Below, piece after piece: positions 27,877 through 36,563 of a stretch of 64,000 bases of DNA. The position numbers were made by a program, and so were the translations under genes. The stretch's first letter is position 1; every line of letters begins with the position of its first letter. The notes under the pieces are model-generated. The model searched no databases and had not been told where the DNA came from. It was given only the letters and a program-made list of their open reading frames with translations. The DNA comes from Sinomonas atrocyanea (GTDB taxonomy: Bacteria > Actinomycetota > Actinomycetes > Actinomycetales > Micrococcaceae), in NCBI RefSeq assembly GCF_030812675.1, contig NZ_JAUSTE010000010.1:62001-126000 (forward strand), read 5' to 3'.

Positions 27877-27940
27877 AATGGCAATTCGGGCCCGCGTGGG
27901 GGTCGTCACATGACGGTGGCGCCCGGGTGCGGGTGTCGTG

Positions 27941-28393
27941 TCAGGCGGCGGGCGGGCGGAGCCCGATCTGCACGAGCACGGGGTCCATCTGGCGCGCGTG
28001 CGGCAGCGAGGCGACCACCACGCCGTCGAGCTCGCGGTAGAAGGCCTCGCGGGCCCGCCGGAGGGCGCCGCGCAGGCCGCACTGGAAGTTCAGCGGGCAG
28101 GAGCCGTTGGGCGTCTCGCAGTCCGCGAGGTCCGCCCGGGTGTCCAGGTCGCGCAGGACGCCGCCCACGGTGGCAGACCGGCCCTTGGGGCTGAGCTGGA
28201 CACCGCCCGCGCGCCCGCGGGTCGATTCGAGGTAGCCGAGCTCGCGGAGCCGGAGGACGGCCTTGCTCACGTGGTTGTAGGGGGTCCCGACACCCTCGGC
28301 GATGGTACGCGTGGCGAGCGGGACGCCGGAGTCGTTGGCGGCCAGGAGCATGAGGGCGCGCAGGCTCACATCCTCGAAGGCCGTCATACGCAT
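27941..28393 (-). CDS. nsrR: Rrf2-family NO sensor NsrR
   Basis: A 150-residue Rrf2 regulator. The winged helix at about 1-85 contains YNHVSKAVLRLRELGYL. Three cysteines spaced for an iron-sulfur cluster lie at about 93-105 (DCETPNGSCPLNFQC). Nitrosylation of the cluster releases DNA in NsrR proteins. Its position directly upstream of hmp supports the assignment. The start is the ATG at 28393, 7 nt after TAGAAT (leaderless); an internal ATG at 28387 is also possible. It is adjacent to, but not overlapping, the LysR gene upstream. Confidence 0.92.
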   Translation of the reverse strand: MRMTAFEDVSLRALMLLAANDSGVPLATRTIAEGVGTPYNHVSKAVLRLRELGYLESTRGRAGGVQLSPKGRSATVGGVLRDLDTRADLADCETPNGSCPLNFQCGLRGALRRAREAFYRELDGVVVASLPHARQMDPVLVQIGLRPPAA

Positions 28394-28403
28394 GGCGGAT
28401 ATT

Positions 28404-29336
28404 CTACTCGCCGGTTTCCGCGTCCGCGGAGCTGGGCGGGTCGGCGGCGGCAGCCTCGTGCAGCAGCCGCACGAGCAGCTGCACTCCGGGGCTCGCGGCC
28501 ATCGTGCGGCGGAAGGCCGTGGAGATCACGCGGCGGGGCCGCTCGCCCGTCAGGGGACGTGCCACGACGGTCCTCGGGAGGGGCGGCCGGCCGAGCCTCG
28601 GCACCAGGGCCAGCGCCGCGCCGTCGGCCGCGAGGGCCACGTGGGTGGCGAAGTCCGGGTCGGTGAAGGCGATGCGGGGCAGCGCGCCCTCGGCCTGGAA
28701 GAGGCGCATGAGGGCCTCGTGGCAGATCGCCCCCTTCGGAGTGGCGCACCAGGTCTCATCGAGCAGCTCGCGGCGGTCAAGGGCGCGCCGGTCGGCGAGC
28801 GGGTGGTCGCGGGGGAGCACCACGTCGGCCTCGTCCTCGCACAGCTGCTCGACAGTCACCTGCGCCGGGACCTCCAGAGGGACGGAGTTCCAGTTGTGCA
28901 CGACCGCGAGATCCGCCTCGCCGTGGGCCACGAGGGCGACGGCGTCGACGGGGTCGACGCTCGTGACCTCGAGGCGCGCCTGCGGGGCCTCCTGGCCGAG
29001 TCTGCGCGCCACCTGCCCGAACAATGCCCGGGTCGCCGTGGAGAAGGAGGCGACCGAGAGCGTGCCCTGCGGGGCGTCCCCGGCCGTGAGCATGGCCTCG
29101 ACGCGTTCGAGGTCGGCCAGCAGGCGGGATCCGTGCTCCACGAGCGTCCGTCCGCGTTCGGTGAGCAGTACGCCTCGGCCCTGGCGTTCGAGGAGGGCCG
29201 CGCCCGACTGGCGCTCGAGCTTCTTGATCTGCTGCGATACCGCGCTCGGGCTGAAGCCGAGCGCGTCTGCCGCGCCGACGACCGAGCCGTGCCGCTCGAC
29301 GGCGGCGAGCGAACGGAGCGCCTGGAGATCGATCAT
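28404..29336 (-). CDS. LysR-family transcriptional regulator
   Basis: A 310-residue LysR regulator. The helix-turn-helix is at about 5-60 (ERHGSVVGAADALGFSPSAV, SQQIKKLER). A periplasmic-binding-protein-like effector domain spans about 90-300. The ATG at 29336 is 6 nt after TACGAT, with TTGATT 16 bp upstream of that: a leaderless promoter. It is divergent from an EamA-type amino-acid exporter, the classic LysE/EamA control arrangement, so it probably activates that exporter in response to an amino acid. Confidence 0.92.
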   Translation of the reverse strand: MIDLQALRSLAAVERHGSVVGAADALGFSPSAVSQQIKKLERQSGAALLERQGRGVLLTERGRTLVEHGSRLLADLERVEAMLTAGDAPQGTLSVASFSTATRALFGQVARRLGQEAPQARLEVTSVDPVDAVALVAHGEADLAVVHNWNSVPLEVPAQVTVEQLCEDEADVVLPRDHPLADRRALDRRELLDETWCATPKGAICHEALMRLFQAEGALPRIAFTDPDFATHVALAADGAALALVPRLGRPPLPRTVVARPLTGERPRRVISTAFRRTMAASPGVQLLVRLLHEAAAADPPSSADAETGE

Positions 29337-29408
29337 GAAGAAATCGTAGATGGTGGCGTGCAGAAATCAACGCTGGTGCTGCATGGTCGGGGCACGGATG
29401 ATGGAGGG

Positions 29409-30362
29409 GTGAAACCCCGCCACGCCGCCCTCGCCGTTCTCGTCGCCGTCCTCTGGGGGCTCAACTTCATCGCCATCGAGCTGGGACTCCGGGACGTCCC
29501 GCCGCTCGCCTTCGTGGCGCTGCGGTTCGCCCTCGTGGCCTTCCCCGCGGTGTTCTTCGTGAAGAAGCCAGACCTTCCCTGGCGGGTGATCGCGGGGGTG
29601 GGGGCCTTCATGAGCGCCGGGCAGTTCGGCCTCGTCTACCTCGCCATGCACCTCGGGATGCCGGCCGGACTCGCGCCCCTCGTGCTCCAGAGCCAGATGC
29701 TCTTCACGATCCTCCTCGCGGCGGCGGTGCTCAGGGAGCGGCCGACGGCGGCGCAGCTCGCCGGGGTGGGGGCCGGCGTCGTGGGCCTCGGCCTCGTCGC
29801 GGCGGGGCGCGGGGCCGTCGCGCCACTCGGTCCGATGCTGCTGGTGGTCCTGGCGGGCCTGTCGTGGGGGATCGGCAATACGATCTCGCGGGCGGCCAGA
29901 GGCACGTCCGGGCTCGGGCTCGTCGTGTGGTCCGCGCTCGTGGTGCCCGTGCCGATGCTCGCGCTCTCCGCCCTCGTGGACGGCCCGGCGGAGCTGCTCG
30001 GAGCGCTCGGCCACCTCACGCTGCCCGCCTGGCTGAGCACGGTCTTCACCGTGGTCCTCGCCTCGCTGGTCGGATACTCGGCGTGGAACACGCTGCTCGG
30101 GACCTACCCGGCCGCCGCAGTCGTCCCGTACACGCTGCTCGTCCCGCCGGTCGGGATGGTCGGGGCCTGGCTGGCGTTCGGCGAGGTGCCCGAGCCGCTT
30201 GAGCTCGTGGGCGGCGCCGTCCTGCTGTCCGGTGTGGCCACAGCCGTCCTCCGTCGCCGCACCGCCGCCCCTTCTGGGCCCGCCTCCAGGACGTCCCGCG
30301 CAGCGGCGCCCCGGAGGCGACCTCCAGGAGGTGACTTCCAGAAGGTGGCCTCCAGGAAGTGA
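29409..30362 (+). CDS. EamA-family exporter (O-acetylserine/cysteine exporter-like)
   Basis: A 317-residue DMT-superfamily protein with ten predicted helices. It resembles E. coli EamA along its first half: VLWGLNFIAIELGLRDVPPL, LRFALVAFPAVFFV, GMPAGLAPLVLQSQ. E. coli EamA exports O-acetylserine and cysteine; the substrate here is inferred. GTG start close after GATGAT and GGAGG. The divergent LysR gene is the likely regulator. Its last ~14 codons, encoding PPGGDFQKVASRK, lie inside or against a 14-bp repeat array, so the natural C-terminus has been replaced or extended by repeat sequence. Confidence 0.9.
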   Translation: MKPRHAALAVLVAVLWGLNFIAIELGLRDVPPLAFVALRFALVAFPAVFFVKKPDLPWRVIAGVGAFMSAGQFGLVYLAMHLGMPAGLAPLVLQSQMLFTILLAAAVLRERPTAAQLAGVGAGVVGLGLVAAGRGAVAPLGPMLLVVLAGLSWGIGNTISRAARGTSGLGLVVWSALVVPVPMLALSALVDGPAELLGALGHLTLPAWLSTVFTVVLASLVGYSAWNTLLGTYPAAAVVPYTLLVPPVGMVGAWLAFGEVPEPLELVGGAVLLSGVATAVLRRRTAAPSGPASRTSRAAAPRRRPPGGDFQKVASRK

Positions 30363-30406
30363 CTCTCAGAAGGCGGCCTCCAGGAAGTGACTCTCAGAAG
30401 ACGGTG
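30323..30406. repeat. 14-bp tandem array, locus 3 (6 units)
   Basis: Six units of TCCAGGAGGTGACT type (reverse orientation to loci 1 and 2) occupy 30323-30406. They cover the 3' end of the plus-strand exporter gene and the stop region of the convergent minus-strand gene. Confidence 0.88.
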
Positions 30407-30825
30407 GCCTCGTGGCCGTCCGCCTCGAGGGCGCCGAAGGCGTAGCCCTCCGCCGTCAGCTCGTAGGGGACGACAGCGGCCATCACGCCGCCGCCGCGGT
30501 GCTCGGCGGCGCCGTGGATGCCGTCAGAGCCGTGCTCGGGGAGGTGCACGTCCGAGGCGAACGCCACGGCCTGGCAGCCGTCACGGCCCTGCCGGAGGAG
30601 CTCGAGGAGATCGGCCATCATGGCCTCGGCGTCGTAGTCCCCGTCCCCGGCGGCCTCGGGCGGGGTGACCATGACGAGCCGCAGTTCGCCCTCGGAGTCC
30701 AAGGTCACGCCGAAGGGCAGGAAGCCGCCGTTCTGCTCTAGGTGCTCCTGGGCCAGGCCCAGCGCGGTGCCGAGCACTTCACGCAGCTGGGCCTGCTGGG
30801 TCTCCAGGGGGATATCCTCCGCCAT
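30394..30825 (-). CDS. hypothetical protein downstream of phosphomannomutase
   Basis: A 143-residue acidic soluble protein (MAEDIPLETQQAQLREVLGT...). It starts 2 bp after the phosphomannomutase stop, so it is presumably translationally coupled. I do not recognise the family. It has an alpha/beta character with an FLPFGVTLDSEGELRLV strand pair and a LLRQGRDGCQAVAFASDVH segment, somewhat like small actinobacterial hypothetical proteins. No membrane segment or signal. Its stop codon lies within the last unit of the 14-bp repeat array. Confidence 0.75.
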   Translation of the reverse strand: MAEDIPLETQQAQLREVLGTALGLAQEHLEQNGGFLPFGVTLDSEGELRLVMVTPPEAAGDGDYDAEAMMADLLELLRQGRDGCQAVAFASDVHLPEHGSDGIHGAAEHRGGGVMAAVVPYELTAEGYAFGALEADGHEATVF

Positions 30826-30827
30826 CG

Positions 30828-32276
30828 TCACGCCCGCACGATCGCGAGGACGGTGTCCTGGATCGACTCGAGGGTCTCGCGGTCCTTGGCCTCGCCGTTG
30901 AAGCGCAGGAACGGCTCGGTGTTGGACGGGCGGAGGTTGAACCACCACGAGCCGTCCGCGGCGGAGAACGTGGTGCCGTCGAGCTCGTCGATCGCGACGT
31001 CGTCGCCCTCGTACTCCTCGCGCACCCGGGCGACAGCGGCCGCCTTGTCCTCGATCTCGGAGTTGATCTCGCCCGAGGCCACGTAGGGCTCGTACTCGGC
31101 CGCGAGCTCGGACAGCGGGGCCTCCTGCTCGCCCAGGGCCGCGAGGACGTGCATCGCAGCGAGCATGCCGGTGTCGGCGTTCCAGAAGTCGCGGAAGTAG
31201 TAGTGCGCCGAGTGCTCACCGCCGAACACGGCCGCTTCCTCGGCCATGACGGCCTTGATGAACGAGTGCCCCACGCGCGTGCGGACCGGCCGGCCGCCGT
31301 CGTGCTGGACGAGCTCGGGGACCGCGCGCGAGGTGATGAGGTTGTGGATGATCACCGGCTCGGCCTCGCCCGCGGCCTTGGCCCGGGCGATCTCCCGGCG
31401 CGCCACGAGCGCTGTGATGGCCGAGGGGGACACCGGCTCGCCCAGCTCGTCGATGACGAAGCAGCGGTCCGCGTCGCCGTCGAACGCGAGCCCGAGGTCG
31501 GCCCCGTGCTCCACGACGGCCTTCTGCAGGTCCCGCAGGTTCTCCGGCTCGAGGGGGTTGGCCGGGTGGTTCGGGAACGTCCCGTCCAGCTCGAAGTACA
31601 GCGGCACGATCTCCAGCGGCAGCGCGGCCAGGAGCTGGTCGCCGAGGACGGCCGGCGTGGTCATGCCTGCCATGCCGTTGCCGGCGTCCACGACCACCTT
31701 GAGCGGGCGGATGCCGCCCAGATCCACGAGGCCGCGCAGGTACGCGGCGTAGTCGGCCAGGATGTCCCGCTGGTCGACGCTCCCGGGATCGGCGACGGCG
31801 AGGACGGTGCCGGCCGCGAGGTACGCCTCGGCGGCGGCCTGGACCTCCTGGAGTCCGGTCTCGGAGGAGACCGGCTGCGCCCCGGCCTTGGCCATCTTGA
31901 TCCCGTTGTACTGGGCAGGGTTGTGGCTGGCCGTGAACGTCGCCCCGGCCGCGTCGAGGGCACCGCAGGCGTAGTAGAGCTCGTCCGTCGAGATGAGGCC
32001 CAGCGTCACGACGCTGCCCCCGCGGGCCGCGGCCCCCTTCGCGAACGCGGCGATGAACTCGGGGGAGGACGGGCGCATGTCCCCTCCCACGAGCACGGTC
32101 TTCCCGGCGAGCCCGAGCACGTCCACGAACGCCGCCCCGACGGCCTCCACGATGCCGGCGTCGATGGTCTCGCCCACGATCCCGCGCACGTCATAGGCCT
32201 TGAACGAGGCCGAGAGGTCGATGGAGGGCCGGGCGCTGCCGGGCAGGCTGGATGCGGCGTTCACGTTGCTGGTCAC
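30828..32276 (-). CDS. phosphomannomutase/phosphoglucomutase
   Basis: A 482-residue alpha-D-phosphohexomutase. The active-site phosphoserine loop is TASHNPAQYNGIK. The Mg-binding loop is FDGDADRC. Other blocks are GGEHSAHYYFRDFW (sugar-binding) and RPSNTEPFLRFNGEA (phosphate-binding). It interconverts hexose 6- and 1-phosphates for GDP-mannose or glucan synthesis in the cytoplasm. I prefer the GTG at 32276, 7 nt after TAGAAT (leaderless); a GTG at 32306 would add 10 residues that overlap the -10 box. The downstream small gene is coupled. A 46-bp palindrome separates it from the upstream ThDP enzyme gene. Confidence 0.92.
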   Translation of the reverse strand: MTSNVNAASSLPGSARPSIDLSASFKAYDVRGIVGETIDAGIVEAVGAAFVDVLGLAGKTVLVGGDMRPSSPEFIAAFAKGAAARGGSVVTLGLISTDELYYACGALDAAGATFTASHNPAQYNGIKMAKAGAQPVSSETGLQEVQAAAEAYLAAGTVLAVADPGSVDQRDILADYAAYLRGLVDLGGIRPLKVVVDAGNGMAGMTTPAVLGDQLLAALPLEIVPLYFELDGTFPNHPANPLEPENLRDLQKAVVEHGADLGLAFDGDADRCFVIDELGEPVSPSAITALVARREIARAKAAGEAEPVIIHNLITSRAVPELVQHDGGRPVRTRVGHSFIKAVMAEEAAVFGGEHSAHYYFRDFWNADTGMLAAMHVLAALGEQEAPLSELAAEYEPYVASGEINSEIEDKAAAVARVREEYEGDDVAIDELDGTTFSAADGSWWFNLRPSNTEPFLRFNGEAKDRETLESIQDTVLAIVRA

Positions 32277-32337
32277 GGGCTCGATTCTACTGGCGGCCTC
32301 CGACACCGCAGGGTCGCGGCGCGGAGCCGGCCCGAAA

Positions 32338-32383
32338 GCACGACGGCGCGTCCCCCACTCGAGTGGGGGACGCGCCGTCGTGC
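32338..32383. terminator. perfect 46-bp palindrome, GCACGACGG-arm terminator
   Basis: A 21-bp perfect stem, from GCACGACGGCGCGTCCCCCAC to its exact complement, with a TCGA centre. It lies directly downstream of the ThDP enzyme gene (same strand) and before the phosphomannomutase promoter. No T-tract follows. Confidence 0.8.
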
Positions 32384-32413
32384 GCGGACTCGCCTGCAGC
32401 CCGCCTGCGGGGC

Positions 32414-34120
32414 TCAGTAGGCCTTGACGCGCTGCTCCACGATGAGGTGGATGAGGGCGAAGGTGCCCTCCTCGTCGATGGCGCGCAGGGCGTTCTCGAG
32501 GGCCGCCGGGACGTCGGCGTCCTTCTCGACGCGGACGCCGAAGCCGCCGAAGGCCTGCGCCATGAGGGCGAAGTCGGGGTTCTTAAGCTGAGTGCCGGAG
32601 ATACGGTGCGGGTAGTGGCGCTCCTGGTGGGAGCGGATGGTGCCGTACTCCTGGTTGTCCATGACGATCACGAGCGGGGTCGCCCCGTACTGGGCGGCGG
32701 TCGCGAGCTCCTGGCCGTTCATGAGGAACTCGCCGTCGCCTGCGATCGTGACGACGCGGCGGCCCGGGTTCGCGAGCGAGGCGGCGATCGCGGAGGGCAC
32801 GGAGTAGCCCATGGAGCCGTTGCGGGCGCTGATCATGGACGCGTACCGCTGGGTGGGGAAGTATCGGTGGGCCCAGTTGGTGTGCTCGCCGGCGCCGAGG
32901 GTGACCATGGCGTCCTCGGGCAGGGACGCGACGAGGTGGGCCATGAGCGTGTCCATCCGAGCGGGGCCGTCCGTCGGCGTGGCGGCCGGGAGCGCGGCGA
33001 ACTTCTCCTGCTCGGCGCGCATGCGCTCGGTCCAGGCCTTCCACTGCTCGCGGGCGGGCAGGTTCATGAGGACGAGGTCGCGCACGAACGAGTCGGGCTT
33101 GGCCACGATCTGGTAGGAGACCGGGCCGGAGCGCCCGCGCAGGGACGGGTCGATGGTGACGAGGAAGTTCTTCTTGGCCCAGTCCTGGCGCACGAGGAAC
33201 CCGTCGGTGATGACGTCCCCGGGGACGGTGCCGACGAAGACGAGGAGGTCGGTCTCCTCGAGGAGGTTGTAGGTCGGCTTGGGCCGGCCGTAGCCGATGG
33301 GGCCGACGTAGGAGGGGGAGTCGAACGGGATGGTGCCCTCGCAGCGCCACTCCGCGGCGGCGGGGATGCTGTGGTCCTCGAGCCAGTTGGTCAGGGCGGT
33401 GGCGCCCTCCTGGGTCCAGTCGTTGCCGCCGACCACGAAGAGGGGCTTCTCCGCCTGGGACAGGGCGGCCTTGAGCGCCTTCCAGTCCGAGACGGTCATG
33501 CCGCCCTCGGCGACCGGGATGACCGGGTGGATCGTGGCGTCGACCTCCTGCTGGATGATGTCCTCGGGCAGGCCCACGACGACGGGCCCGGGGCGGCCGC
33601 TCATCGCGGCGAACATGGCCTCGGCGACGATCTCGGAGGCGCGCTCGGGGTGGTCCAGGACCATGACGCGCTTGGCGCCGGTGTCGAACCAGGACTTGAT
33701 GTCGAACTCCTGGAACGCCTCGCGGTCGCGGTGGGCGAACGGGATGAGGCCCACGAACAGGACCATCGGGGTCGAGTCCTGCCAGGCGGTGTGCAGGCCC
33801 ACGTGCGCGTTCGCGGCGCCCGGGCCGCGGGTGACCATGGCGACGCCGGGGAGCTGGTTCATCTTCCCGTCCGCCTCGGCCATATACGCCGCGCCGCCCT
33901 CGTGGCGGCACACGATCGTCTCGATGTCGGCCCCGTGCAGCCCGTCGAGCACGTCCAGGAACGACTCGCCCGGGACGACGTACGTGCGCTTGACGCCGTG
34001 GGCGGCCAAGGAATCGACGATCACGTGCCCGGCGGACTTGCGCGCGGGCGCGGAGGGTGCGGGCTGGCCGGACTCGGCCGGGTGGAGGGCATCAGAAAGG
34101 GGCGGCACCGTTGCCGTCAT
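32414..34120 (-). CDS. ThDP-dependent enzyme, acetolactate-synthase-like
   Basis: A 568-residue ThDP enzyme of the acetolactate synthase/benzoylformate decarboxylase superfamily. The catalytic Glu is in CRHEGGAAYMAEADGK (near 70). The ThDP motif is GDG...N (IAGDGEFLMNG to VIVMDNQEYG). The N-terminal 30 residues are Pro/Ala-rich. There is no adjacent small regulatory subunit (IlvN) and no branched-chain cluster, so it is unlikely to be the housekeeping acetolactate synthase; the substrate is unknown. ATG with AAGGAA about 8 nt upstream. Monocistronic by position, closed by the 46-bp palindrome. It is one of three PoxB/ALS-type genes in the window. Confidence 0.85.
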   Translation of the reverse strand: MTATVPPLSDALHPAESGQPAPSAPARKSAGHVIVDSLAAHGVKRTYVVPGESFLDVLDGLHGADIETIVCRHEGGAAYMAEADGKMNQLPGVAMVTRGPGAANAHVGLHTAWQDSTPMVLFVGLIPFAHRDREAFQEFDIKSWFDTGAKRVMVLDHPERASEIVAEAMFAAMSGRPGPVVVGLPEDIIQQEVDATIHPVIPVAEGGMTVSDWKALKAALSQAEKPLFVVGGNDWTQEGATALTNWLEDHSIPAAAEWRCEGTIPFDSPSYVGPIGYGRPKPTYNLLEETDLLVFVGTVPGDVITDGFLVRQDWAKKNFLVTIDPSLRGRSGPVSYQIVAKPDSFVRDLVLMNLPAREQWKAWTERMRAEQEKFAALPAATPTDGPARMDTLMAHLVASLPEDAMVTLGAGEHTNWAHRYFPTQRYASMISARNGSMGYSVPSAIAASLANPGRRVVTIAGDGEFLMNGQELATAAQYGATPLVIVMDNQEYGTIRSHQERHYPHRISGTQLKNPDFALMAQAFGGFGVRVEKDADVPAALENALRAIDEEGTFALIHLIVEQRVKAY

Positions 34121-34221
34121 GTCACGTTCCTTCTCGTTGGCGCTGAGATGCCTTTACGGTATCGGGACCGCCGGGGCTGCGGGACCGTGAAGTGTCGGAC
34201 GTCACGGCCATACTGGAAGGC

Positions 34222-36438
34222 ATGGCAGGCAGCGCGCGTGAAAGTGTCCATTCAGCGGAAAGTGTGACGGACCGTGACGATCCGCCCGGGGGTGCAGGCG
34301 GCGGCGCCGAGCAGCTGCGGTCGGAGGCGCTCGCGGTGCTGCGCACCCTCGTGGGCACCGAGGCGGCCGAGTTCCACCCGGGGCAGTTCGAGGCGATCGA
34401 GGCCCTCGTGGCCCACCACCGGCGCACGCTCGTGGTGCAGCGCACGGGCTGGGGGAAGTCCGCCGTGTACTTCGTCGCGTCCCTCCTCCTCCGCGCCCGC
34501 GGCGCGGGGCCGACGCTCATCGTCTCCCCGCTCCTGGCCCTCATGCGCGACCAGGTGGCGGCGGCGGCGCGGGCGGGCGTGCGCGCCGTCGCCATCAACT
34601 CGGCCAACCGGCTCGAGTGGGACGAGGTCCACGCGGCGCTCGAGGCTGATGCGGCCGATGTGGTCCTCATCTCGCCCGAGCGGCTCACCAACCCCTCGTT
34701 CCGCGAGCAGCACCTGCCCGAGCTGATGGCGCGGACCGGCCTGCTCGTCGTGGACGAGGCGCACTGCATCTCGGACTGGGGGCACGACTTCCGCCCGGAC
34801 TACCGCCGCATCGCGGCGCTCATCGACGAGCTGCCCGGCTCGGTGCCGGTCCTCGCGACGACGGCCACCGCCAACGCCCGCGTGGTCCACGACATCGAGG
34901 AGCAGCTCGGCTCGGACGTCCTCACGCTTCGAGGACCGCTGGGCCGCGAGTCCCTGCGCCTCGGCGTGCTCGCTCTGCCCGACGCCGGCCACCGCCTCGC
35001 GTGGCTCCTGGCCCACCTCGAGGAGCTGCCCGGCAGCGGGATCATCTACACGCTCACCGTCTCCGCCGCGGAGGACACGGCGCGCATCCTCACCGAGGCT
35101 GGGCACCGGGTCCTGGCCTACACCGGCAAGACGGACACCGAGGACCGGGAGCGGGCCGAGCAGCTGCTCAAGGACAACGAGGTCAAGGCCCTCGTGGCCA
35201 CGAGCGCCCTCGGGATGGGCTTCGACAAGCCGGACCTCGGGTTCGTTGTCCACCTGGGAGCGCCGTCGAGCCCGGTCGCCTACTACCAGCAGGTGGGCCG
35301 CGCGGGCCGCGGCGCCGCGAACGCGGACGTCCTCCTCCTGCCCGGCCCCGAGGACCGCGACATCTGGCGCTACTTCGCGACCGCGTCGATGCCGGATCAG
35401 GACAAGGCGCAGGCCGTCATCGCGGTGCTGGCCGAGGCGGGGCGCCCCCTCTCGACCGTGGCCCTCGAATCCGCGGTCGAGCTGCGCCGCACCCAGCTCG
35501 AGCTGCTCCTGAAGGTCCTCGCCGTGGACGGGGCCGTCGAGCGGGTCGGCGGCGGGTGGCAGGCCACCGGGCTGCCCTGGGAGTACGACGCCGAGCGGTA
35601 CGCGCGCATCGCGGAGGCGCGGGTCGCGGAGCAGGACTCGATGGTGGTCTACGAGCAGACCGCAGGCTGCCGCATGGAGTACCTCACGAGCGTGCTCGAC
35701 GACGACACCGCTGCCCCCTGCGGCCGCTGCGACACGTGCGCCGGGCGGTGGTTCCCGGACGACGTCGACCCGTCCGTCCTCGAGCGCGCCGGAACCCAGC
35801 TGCGCCATGCGGGCATCCCGATCGAGCCGCGGGCGCAGTGGCCCTCGGGCATGGACAAGCTCGGCGTGGCGGTCAAGGGCAGGATCCCGGTGGGGGAGCA
35901 GCTCGCCGAGGGCCGGGCCCTCGCCCGCCTGACCGATCTCGGCTACGGCGGCCCGCTCAGGGAGCTCTTCGCCGCGGGGGCGCCGGACGCCGAGGTCCCT
36001 CCCGCGCTGGCCCGGGCCTGCGTCGAGCTGCTCTCGGCCTGGGCGCGCGGCGACTCTGCGGCCGGGGCGTGGGGAGGTGCGGGGCGTCCCGCCGCCGTGG
36101 TGAGCGTGCCCTCGGCCACGCGGCCGCAGCTTGTCGACTCGCTTGCGCGGGGGATCGCCCAGGTGGGGCGCCTGCCGTACCTCGGCGCGCTCGAGCGCAC
36201 CGACGCGGCCCGGGCAGGCCAGGGCGGGGGCAACAGCGCGTTCCGCCTCGCCGGGGTCTGGGAGGCGTTCGACGTCGGGGCCGACCTGCGCGAGCAGCTC
36301 GCTGCGGTCGCCGGCCAGCCCGTGCTCCTCGTGGACGATCTGGTCGACAGCCGGTGGACCGTCACGGTCGCCGGCCGTCTCCTGCGCCGGCACGGCGTCG
36401 GCGCGGTCCTGCCCCTCGCCCTCGCTCAGGCGGGATAA
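34222..36438 (+). CDS. RecQ-family DNA helicase with C-terminal phosphoribosyltransferase-like domain
   Basis: A 738-residue protein. A RecQ helicase core spans about 30-420: Walker A RTGWGKSAVYF, DEAHCISDWGHDFRPDYRR, and motif VI AYYQQVGRAGR. A zinc-binding knuckle has cysteines in AGCRMEY and CGRCDTC (near 485-515). A C-terminal domain of about 130 residues, AVVSVPSATRPQLVDSLARG to the end, contains VLLVDDLVDSRWTVTVAG, the PRPP-binding fingerprint of type I phosphoribosyltransferases (ComF-like). There is no HRDC domain. The ATG at 34222 lies 7 nt after CATACT; a GTG at 34192 would add 10 residues over this promoter. The role is in DNA repair/recombination; the second domain is unexplained. 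Confidence 0.9.
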   Translation: MAGSARESVHSAESVTDRDDPPGGAGGGAEQLRSEALAVLRTLVGTEAAEFHPGQFEAIEALVAHHRRTLVVQRTGWGKSAVYFVASLLLRARGAGPTLIVSPLLALMRDQVAAAARAGVRAVAINSANRLEWDEVHAALEADAADVVLISPERLTNPSFREQHLPELMARTGLLVVDEAHCISDWGHDFRPDYRRIAALIDELPGSVPVLATTATANARVVHDIEEQLGSDVLTLRGPLGRESLRLGVLALPDAGHRLAWLLAHLEELPGSGIIYTLTVSAAEDTARILTEAGHRVLAYTGKTDTEDRERAEQLLKDNEVKALVATSALGMGFDKPDLGFVVHLGAPSSPVAYYQQVGRAGRGAANADVLLLPGPEDRDIWRYFATASMPDQDKAQAVIAVLAEAGRPLSTVALESAVELRRTQLELLLKVLAVDGAVERVGGGWQATGLPWEYDAERYARIAEARVAEQDSMVVYEQTAGCRMEYLTSVLDDDTAAPCGRCDTCAGRWFPDDVDPSVLERAGTQLRHAGIPIEPRAQWPSGMDKLGVAVKGRIPVGEQLAEGRALARLTDLGYGGPLRELFAAGAPDAEVPPALARACVELLSAWARGDSAAGAWGGAGRPAAVVSVPSATRPQLVDSLARGIAQVGRLPYLGALERTDAARAGQGGGNSAFRLAGVWEAFDVGADLREQLAAVAGQPVLLVDDLVDSRWTVTVAGRLLRRHGVGAVLPLALAQAG

Positions 36439-36563
36439 CGGGGGACGGCAGGGCGGCACCGGCTGAATGTGACACGCCCCACGTCACAGGATGATCACGG
36501 ATTGGTCACGGTTCGGTAGGGTGGAGCGAAGAGAACATCTGTGACTTAGACGAAAGGGCCCCC

